A stretch of DNA of 64,000 bases from Roseateles depolymerans. GTDB lineage: Bacteria > Pseudomonadota > Gammaproteobacteria > Burkholderiales > Burkholderiaceae_C. A program made the position numbers and the translations under genes. Below, piece after piece: positions 61,156 to 64,000 of the stretch. Location of the stretch: positions 186,001-250,000 of the forward strand of contig NZ_QUMT01000005.1 of assembly GCF_003387155.1 (NCBI RefSeq). Reading direction: 5' to 3'. The notes beneath the pieces are model-generated. The model did no database searches, was not told the origin of the DNA, and saw only the letters and a list, made by a program, of their open reading frames with translations. Each line of letters opens with the position of its first letter. Positions within the stretch are counted from its first letter, which is position 1.

Positions 61156-62926
61156 GGCCACGGACGGCACTGCCGCCGGGCAGACGCAAGAACATTCCCC
61201 GCGCGAGGCGCTGGCCCTGCTGGCACAGGCCGCAGCCCCCGAGCGGCGCGGCCTAGTCAAGGGCCTGGGCTGGCTGGCGGTGGCGGCTGCGCTGGAAGCC
61301 ATCGGCCCCATCCTGGGGAAGCATTTCATCGACAACCATGTGCTGCCGCGGCAGTTCGACCTGGGCGCCATGGCCGGCCTGCTGGCGGCCATGCTGCTGT
61401 CCGGCTGGGTGGCGAGCCTGACCCGGTATTCGCAGCTGCGACGCATGGCGGCAGTGGCGCGCCGGTCGGTGCTGCGGCTGCGCGAACAGGTCTATGCGCA
61501 TGTGATGGCGCAGCCGATGACCTTCTTCGACCGCAGCATCACCGGCCAGTTGCTCAGCCGCATCACCAACGACACCGACGCGGTCAACAACCTCTACCGC
61601 CAGGTGCTGTTCGTGATGCTGGATTCCAGCATCGTGGTGCTGGGTGCGCTGGTGGCCATGGCCTGGCTGGACTGGCGGCTGATGCTGATCGTGCTGGCGC
61701 TGGTGCCGGCCAGCTCCGGCATCATCTGGCTGTACCAGCGCGCCAGCAGCGGGCCGGTGCAGCGCGCGCGAGCCCTGCGGGCCGACCTCAATGCGCAGAT
61801 GGCCGAAAGCATGGCCGGCATGGCGATGCTGCAGTCGGCCGGCGCCACTGCCCGGTTTGCGCAGCGCTATGAGGCGGTCAATCAGGCGCAGCTCGGCGCC
61901 CGGGTGCAGGAGTTGCGGGCCAATGCCTGGCTGCTGCGGCCGGCGCTGGACCTGCTGAATGTGCTGCTGATCGTCACCGTGATCTTCGGCTTTGGGCAGC
62001 GGGAGCTGTCGGGCGTGGAGGTCGGGCTGCTGTATGCCTTCCTGGCCTACATCGCGCGAGTGGTGGAGCCGCTGATCCAGATCACCATGCAGTTCAGCCA
62101 GCTGCAGCAGGCCCTGGTGGCGGCCTCGCGGGTGCGGGCGCTGCTGCGCGAGCCGGTGCCGGCGACGCAGCAACAGGCGTCGCTGACGGTGCCGCACGGC
62201 GCCATCCACTTCGACCATGTGAGCTTTGGCTACAAGCCGGACCAGCCGGTGCTGCAGAACCTGGACCTGAAGATCGAGGCCGGCAGTTTCGTGGGCATTG
62301 CGGGGCACACCGGGTCCGGCAAGTCGACGCTGCTGGCTTTGCTGCTGCGCTTTTATTCACCCGGTGCCGGGCGGATTCTGGTGGATGGGCAGCCGCTGGC
62401 GCAGTTGCCGGACGAGGCCTTCCATCAGGCGGTGGGGCTGGTGCCGCAGGAGCCGTATCTGGTGGCCGGCACGGTGCGGGACAACATTCGCATGGGCCGC
62501 GCCATCAGCGACGAGCGGCTGGAAGCCGCCGCCAAGGCGGCCCGGGCGTATGACTTCCTGTCAGCGCTGCCGCAGGGGTGGGACAGCCGGCTGGGGGATG
62601 GCGGGCTGGCGGTCTCGACCGGGCAGAAGCAGTTGATCGCGCTGGCGCGTGCGCTGGCCGGCGACCCACGCATCCTGCTACTGGATGAAGCGACGGCCAA
62701 CATCGACAGCGCCACCGAAGCGCAGGTGAGCGAAGCGCTGCGTGCCTTGCGCGGCCAGGTGACGGTGGTGGCGATTGCGCACCGGCTGTCCACCATCCGC
62801 GAAGCCGATCAGATCGTGGTGCTGAACCACGGCCGTCTGTCGGAACGCGGCACGCATGAAGCGCTGATGGCGATCGATGGCGGGATCTATCAGCGGCTGG
62901 TGCAGTTGCAGGCGCTTGAGGACTGA
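61142..62926 (+). CDS. ABC exporter half-transporter (MdlB/SmdB-like)
   Basis: 594-residue partner of the preceding gene. TMD first, then Walker A GHTGSGKS (388-395), Q-loop VPQEPYLV, and a divergent signature, STGQKQL (in place of LSGGQ), typical of the MdlB-type half whose site is degenerate; Walker B ILLLDEATANID follows. I start it at TTG 61142: GGAGG is six bases upstream, and this overlaps the first gene by 14 bp, so translation is coupled. The frame extension to 61073 is a shadow of the first gene. Confidence 0.9.
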   Translation: MTQPEATDGTAAGQTQEHSPREALALLAQAAAPERRGLVKGLGWLAVAAALEAIGPILGKHFIDNHVLPRQFDLGAMAGLLAAMLLSGWVASLTRYSQLRRMAAVARRSVLRLREQVYAHVMAQPMTFFDRSITGQLLSRITNDTDAVNNLYRQVLFVMLDSSIVVLGALVAMAWLDWRLMLIVLALVPASSGIIWLYQRASSGPVQRARALRADLNAQMAESMAGMAMLQSAGATARFAQRYEAVNQAQLGARVQELRANAWLLRPALDLLNVLLIVTVIFGFGQRELSGVEVGLLYAFLAYIARVVEPLIQITMQFSQLQQALVAASRVRALLREPVPATQQQASLTVPHGAIHFDHVSFGYKPDQPVLQNLDLKIEAGSFVGIAGHTGSGKSTLLALLLRFYSPGAGRILVDGQPLAQLPDEAFHQAVGLVPQEPYLVAGTVRDNIRMGRAISDERLEAAAKAARAYDFLSALPQGWDSRLGDGGLAVSTGQKQLIALARALAGDPRILLLDEATANIDSATEAQVSEALRALRGQVTVVAIAHRLSTIREADQIVVLNHGRLSERGTHEALMAIDGGIYQRLVQLQALED

Positions 62927-62940
62927 CCCTGTGCAGGCCG

Positions 62941-62980
62941 GTTCCGGCCCGTTCCGGTTAGTTCCGGCCAATCCCGGCCA
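62941..62980. repeat. 10-bp tandem repeat x4
   Basis: GTTCCGGCCC, GTTCCGGTTA, GTTCCGGCCA and ATCCCGGCCA follow directly one after another, 14 bp after the stop of the ABC transporter gene. No terminator is otherwise obvious here. Confidence 0.8.
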
Positions 62981-63042
62981 GAAGCACGGTCAGGTTCATG
63001 AGTCGGAGATCTCAAGCAAGCTCTCGGGAGTCTAGAGCCTGC

Positions 63043-63294
63043 TCAGCGGGCGTCGGCCACCACCACCGTGGTTTCGCTCCGTGCCGACGTTGACGCCAGC
63101 GTGGCGCTGCGCCCGGCCGTGCTGTTCGCGACTTGCTGCGCCTGCAGCTGGTGCAGCCGCGCGACGCGGTCACTCTTGGCCCGGAATTCAGAGGGTTTGA
63201 CCCAGGCCCCCATTGACGCGGAGCTTGCCGCCGCGGCGCCGACCATCAGCACCGCCACAAGATCCAGCAGCCGTTCATTTGACAGAATCCGCAT
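63043..63294 (-). CDS. Small hypothetical protein with N-terminal membrane/signal segment (83 residues)
   Basis: ATG 63294 has GGAG seven bases upstream. The sequence MRILSNERLLDLVAVLMVGA AAA places a hydrophobic stretch at 9-25, then a hydrophilic Ser/Ala/Arg-rich remainder (SEFRAKSDRVARLHQLQAQQ). It may be exported or anchored. No family recognised. It faces the ABC transporter tail-to-tail. Confidence 0.5.
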   Translation of the reverse strand: MRILSNERLLDLVAVLMVGAAAASSASMGAWVKPSEFRAKSDRVARLHQLQAQQVANSTAGRSATLASTSARSETTVVVADAR

Positions 63295-63494
63295 GGCACA
63301 TCTCCCCGCCATGAAAGGCGTCTCCCGAGGTGACCTGGAACCGCGCCGCCCTTGTGGGGATGACGCGGAGGACGGAGCCCTTGTCACCGGGCCCTTGGGG
63401 AGAACTGTAGGACGGACGTCCGCGCAAGGAAAGTCCGTGCCAGCCTGAATCGGCTGTGCTGAGATTGCCTACAGCGGAGGTTTAGCGGGGGGGT

Positions 63495-63680
63495 TTAGAG
63501 CAGCCGGGCCACGGTTTCCAGCACCAGCACCGCAAAGGCGCCGATGCCAGCGATCACCGTCCACTTGACCAGCACGATGCCGCGCCAGCGCCAGACGGGG
63601 TTACGGGTGCCCACATACACCGCAAAGCAAACAAGGCCTGCTGCCAGCAAAAGCCCGATTACCAGCCGGATCACCATCAT
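63495..63680 (-). CDS. Small two-span membrane protein (61 residues)
   Basis: Two hydrophobic helices, IRLVIGLLLAAGLVCFAVYV and GIVLVKWTVIAGIGAFAVLV, separated by a basic loop (GTRNPVWRWRG). Starts MMVIRL at 63680 (or 63677). It lies just downstream of lpxC on the same strand. I recall small proteins of this shape after lpxC in related genomes; function unknown. Confidence 0.65.
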   Translation of the reverse strand: MMVIRLVIGLLLAAGLVCFAVYVGTRNPVWRWRGIVLVKWTVIAGIGAFAVLVLETVARLL

Positions 63681-63808
63681 GGCGGAGCTGTCCTGTCAGT
63701 CATGCGCGCCATGGAATCTGGCGTCGAATCTTGCGCACGGAGCCAGGTCTGAACCCGGCTCGGGATGCGGCGCACACTTTGCCGTCACTAAGCAGCGCGT
63801 CAGGTTTT

Positions 63809-64000
63809 TCACCACGCTGGCGCCAGCTCCGCGAACCCCGGGGGAGCTTCCCGTTCATCCTCAAAAGTGACGATGTCGTAGGCCTCGGCGTCCTTGAGCA
63901 GCTCGCGCAGCAGCAGGTTGTTGAGGGCGTGGCCGCCCTTGAACGAGGTGTAGGCCGCCAGCAGCGGGTGGCCCACCACCTGCATGTCGCCGATGGCGTC
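63809..64000 (-). CDS. lpxC: UDP-3-O-acyl-N-acetylglucosamine deacetylase LpxC (C-terminal part)
   Basis: The minus strand from the right edge reads [20 protein letters not shown], then [15 protein letters not shown] and [10 protein letters not shown] before a TGA at 63809-63811. The D-x-x-GD block with the K/S-GHxLNN motif (whose His is catalytic) is diagnostic of LpxC, which performs the committed step of lipid A synthesis. About 64 codons are in the window; the rest lies beyond 64000. Ends with a short acidic/Pro tail. Confidence 0.92.
   Translation of the reverse strand, partial: DAIGDMQVVGHPLLAAYTSFKGGHALNNLLLRELLKDAEAYDIVTFEDEREAPPGFAELAPAW

Noticed and set aside
59314-61446. A 710-codon minus-strand frame across the ABC transporter genes
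   Set aside because: Antisense to two well-supported transporter genes with intact ATPase motifs.

Overview
The window is high-GC chromosomal DNA of a betaproteobacterium, most likely order Burkholderiales and probably close to Roseateles/Mitsuaria; the genus is an inference. The indicators are a Bug-type TctC receptor, a PHA-granule protein, a PEP-CTERM protein, an imuA-imuB-dnaE2 SOS cassette and the dusB-fis-purH block. No tRNA, rRNA or CRISPR array was seen.

Left flank (1-7.9 kb): a HAD nucleotidase (partial) and argB on the minus strand, a CDF cation exporter, D-Tyr-tRNA deacylase, a VOC protein, a tctC receptor, two unknown proteins, a Crp/Fnr regulator and a GNAT acetyltransferase.

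Accessory core (7.9-29.9 kb): a cyclic-di-GMP-I riboswitch and a leader of about 470 nt precede one giant gene of 4828 codons. It encodes a CdiA/filamentous-haemagglutinin-like TpsA exoprotein with an ESPR signal peptide, a TPS domain, a stalk containing 360-residue super-repeats, haemagglutinin repeats, a pretoxin region with a VENN-like motif, and a C-terminal Endonuclease_NS_2 nuclease. The next gene is a likely cognate immunity protein with a YezG-like half fused to a DUF6882-like half. Then come about 6 kb of lower-GC DNA holding IS21 and IS3 relics, relics of another cdiA and of a DUF6882 gene, and a run of orphan immunity-type genes (DUF596, Imm49, Imm70 and three unknowns). No TpsB/CdiB transporter gene lies in the window. 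The picture is a contact-dependent toxin locus gated by c-di-GMP, with an archive of immunity genes beside it.

Middle (30-47.6 kb): a small membrane protein; the LexA-controlled imuA-imuB-dnaE2 mutasome; a lipase-like hydrolase; a membrane protein with a 23-residue hydrophobic peptide; a helical-repeat unknown; a class D beta-lactamase lipoprotein; a PCuAC copper chaperone; a LysR/oxidoreductase divergent pair; an ABC-type substrate-binding protein; a PHA-granule protein; and a PEP-CTERM protein.

Right flank (47.6-64 kb): M32 carboxypeptidase, a YqaA/DedA-like membrane protein, a family 3 solute-binding protein, dusB-fis-purH, an outer-membrane beta-barrel, coniferyl-aldehyde-type dehydrogenase, ruvC, a PlsC/CdsA phospholipid pair, a secreted COG4315 protein, an MdlA/MdlB-like ABC exporter pair, two small proteins, and the 3' end of lpxC.

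A separate novelty is a dispersed element present twice (2715-2819 and 39175-39279). A 49-nt loop and its 6-bp closing stem are almost invariant, while the outer parts of the 28-bp arms differ completely between copies yet remain self-complementary within each copy.
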